A stretch of DNA of 64,000 nucleotides, from NCBI GenBank assembly GCA_032595675.1, contig JAVQMD010000002.1, positions 558,001 through 622,000 on the forward strand, in the 5' to 3' direction. The stretch comes from Candidatus Electrothrix rattekaaiensis (GTDB taxonomy: Bacteria > Desulfobacterota > Desulfobulbia > Desulfobulbales > Desulfobulbaceae). A model generated the notes under the pieces. The model had not been told where the DNA came from. It saw only the letters and a list, made by a program, of their open reading frames with translations, and made no database searches. The translations under genes were made by a program, and so were the position numbers. Positions 62,839-64,000 of this stretch are shown here, one piece after another; within the stretch, counting starts at the first letter, position 1, and each line of letters begins with the position of its first letter.

Positions 62839-64000
62839 AAAAGATCATCATAAGAAAAATACAGACCTTGTCTTTCGCTGCCTTACCTGCGCTGCTGTTA
62901 TCCAGCGGATGCACCTTGGCCCCGGAGTATATTCGCCCAAAAGATCCTGTGCCAGCAGAGTGGCCGCAAGGGGATGCCTATAAAAAGCTGAAGGCTGATG
63001 CGATTGAAAAGGTCGCAGGGATTCCGTGGAAGGAGTTTTTCACGGATGCCAAGCTGCGCAAGGTTATTAAGAGTGCCTTGAAGAATAACCGCGATCTGCG
63101 GATAGCGGCCCTGAATGTGGAACGGGCCCAGGCCATGTACGGGATTCAGCGTTCAAGCCTGCTTCCCTCTGTCAATGGGACGGCAGGGATGGTACAGGAA
63201 CATCGCTCTGCTGATCTGATCAGTGCAGACAGTTCAAGGAGTATGGAACAGTACAGTCTTAACTTGGGAGTGACAGCCTGGGAATTGGACTTCTTCGGTC
63301 GTGTCCGCAGCTTGAGCGATCAGGCCCTGGAGGAATATCTGGCCACGGACGAGGCCCGGCGCAGCGCGGAACTGGCCCTGATCAGTCAGGTGGCCCGCGC
63401 CTACTTGACTCTGGCTGCGGATCAAGAAAATCTCAAACTAGCCAAAGCCACCCTGGAAAGCCAGCAGGATTCGTATGACCTGATCAACAAGAGCTTTGAA
63501 AACGGACTGGCTAACGAGCTTGATTTACGTCGGGCGCGAACCGAAGTGGAGGCCGCCGAGCGAGATATCCCCCGTTTTACCCGGATGGTGGCCCAGGACC
63601 GAAACGCTTTGAACCTGCTGGTTGGTAAGCCAGTGCCGAAAAAACTGCTGCCTGATGAACTGCATTCCGTGGCTGCGCTCAAGGATATCGATCCCGGCCT
63701 GCCTTCAGCTGTGCTGCTCAACCGGCCCGACATTATTGCGGCGGAGCATAAGCTCAAGGGGGCCTATGCCTTTATCGGCGCGGCCCGGGCCTCGGTTTTT
63801 CCCCGTATCTCTCTGACCGCCTCGGCAGGCACGGCCAGCGATGAACTGTCCGGGCTGTTCGGTTCCGGTACCGGTATCTGGAGCTTTGTGCCCCAGCTGC
63901 AAGTTCCGCTTTTTGACCCTCGCGTCTGGAAGGCCATCCAGGTGAGTAAGGTTGATCAGAAGCTTGTGCTGACCCAGTACGAAAAGACTGTGCAGACGGC
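62835..64000 (+). CDS. Outer-membrane efflux lipoprotein (TolC/OprM/NodT family), 3' truncated by the window
   Basis: The first ~388 residues are in the window and no stop occurs before the end. A lipobox LLLSSGCTLAPEYIRP is followed by two repeats of the TolC fold, with NRDLRIAALNVERAQA, AWELDFFGRVRSL and later PQLQVPLFDPRVW. It is the outer-membrane channel of the pump. The ATG overlaps the pump stop (ATGA), so it is translationally coupled to it. Confidence 0.9.
   Translation, partial: MKKIIIRKIQTLSFAALPALLLSSGCTLAPEYIRPKDPVPAEWPQGDAYKKLKADAIEKVAGIPWKEFFTDAKLRKVIKSALKNNRDLRIAALNVERAQAMYGIQRSSLLPSVNGTAGMVQEHRSADLISADSSRSMEQYSLNLGVTAWELDFFGRVRSLSDQALEEYLATDEARRSAELALISQVARAYLTLAADQENLKLAKATLESQQDSYDLINKSFENGLANELDLRRARTEVEAAERDIPRFTRMVAQDRNALNLLVGKPVPKKLLPDELHSVAALKDIDPGLPSAVLLNRPDIIAAEHKLKGAYAFIGAARASVFPRISLTASAGTASDELSGLFGSGTGIWSFVPQLQVPLFDPRVWKAIQVSKVDQKLVLTQYEKTVQT

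Overview
The window comes from a Gram-negative bacterium. It carries an RND tripartite efflux system with an outer-membrane factor, lipoproteins, a periplasmic HtrA protease, PII/GlnD nitrogen control and a type I glutamine synthetase. The gene content (PyrK/PyrD class 1B, rhodanese/persulfide-dioxygenase fusion, c-type cytochrome, bacteriohemerythrin, large multi-PAS hybrid kinases) fits an anaerobic or microaerophilic Desulfobacterota (Desulfobulbales-like, possibly cable-bacterium) genome. That placement is inference; no rRNA or tRNA gene is present to anchor it.

Layout: 1-4.2 kb holds the end of pyrK, pyrD and a shikimate block aroD-aroE-aroA with overlapping or close genes. 4.2-9.3 kb is accessory: a DUF1016 (YhcG-like) nuclease between two copies of the aroA 3' end, a small PDZ protein, a 22-bp repeat array, a DUF559-like nuclease, an Rpn-family nuclease and a yajD HNH gene, with a recurring intergenic element between several of them. 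9.5-15.4 kb has trxA-trxB, a PIN/antitoxin pair beside an orphan livH, a SleB-like hydrolase, an L,D-transpeptidase-like protein and a rhodanese-persulfide dioxygenase fusion.

16-34 kb is the most unusual part. A bacteriohemerythrin is followed by five signalling genes (two ~1300-aa hybrid histidine kinases ending in receiver and HPt domains, two response regulators, and a REC-PAS-PAS-GGDEF cyclase). 175 bp downstream lies a four-gene locus: a transglutaminase-elicitor-like protein, a caspase-like peptidase, an overlapping gene of unknown function, and a second transglutaminase-elicitor-like paralogue. Both paralogues keep a C-H-D triad candidate and a VWNQP motif like that of the oomycete Pep-13 elicitor. 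This is my candidate for a poorly described system.

34-42 kb has a DUF374 acyltransferase, a CI-like regulator divergent from a small OB-fold-like protein, panE, another PD-(D/E)XK protein, a relic of a ppx gene, a cytochrome c, repeats, a truncated Rpn gene, then ppx and cbiA. 42-47 kb is a minus-strand cluster (htrA, MazG-like, APH/NahK-like kinase, prohibitin, SlyD-like PPIase, anchored unknown protein). 48-52.5 kb is glnB-glnD-glnA. 52.5-54.4 kb is a repeat-rich accessory stretch. 54.5-64 kb is tetR plus an RND efflux operon, into which DUF2442, a HEPN-like gene, a repeat array, an Rpn nuclease and a TumE-type toxin-antitoxin pair have been inserted between adaptor and pump.

A recurring theme is small accessory modules, often PD-(D/E)XK nucleases or toxin-antitoxin genes, lodged at the ends of housekeeping genes. 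In three places (aroA, ppx, glnA) a second copy or relic of the housekeeping sequence lies on the other side of the insert.
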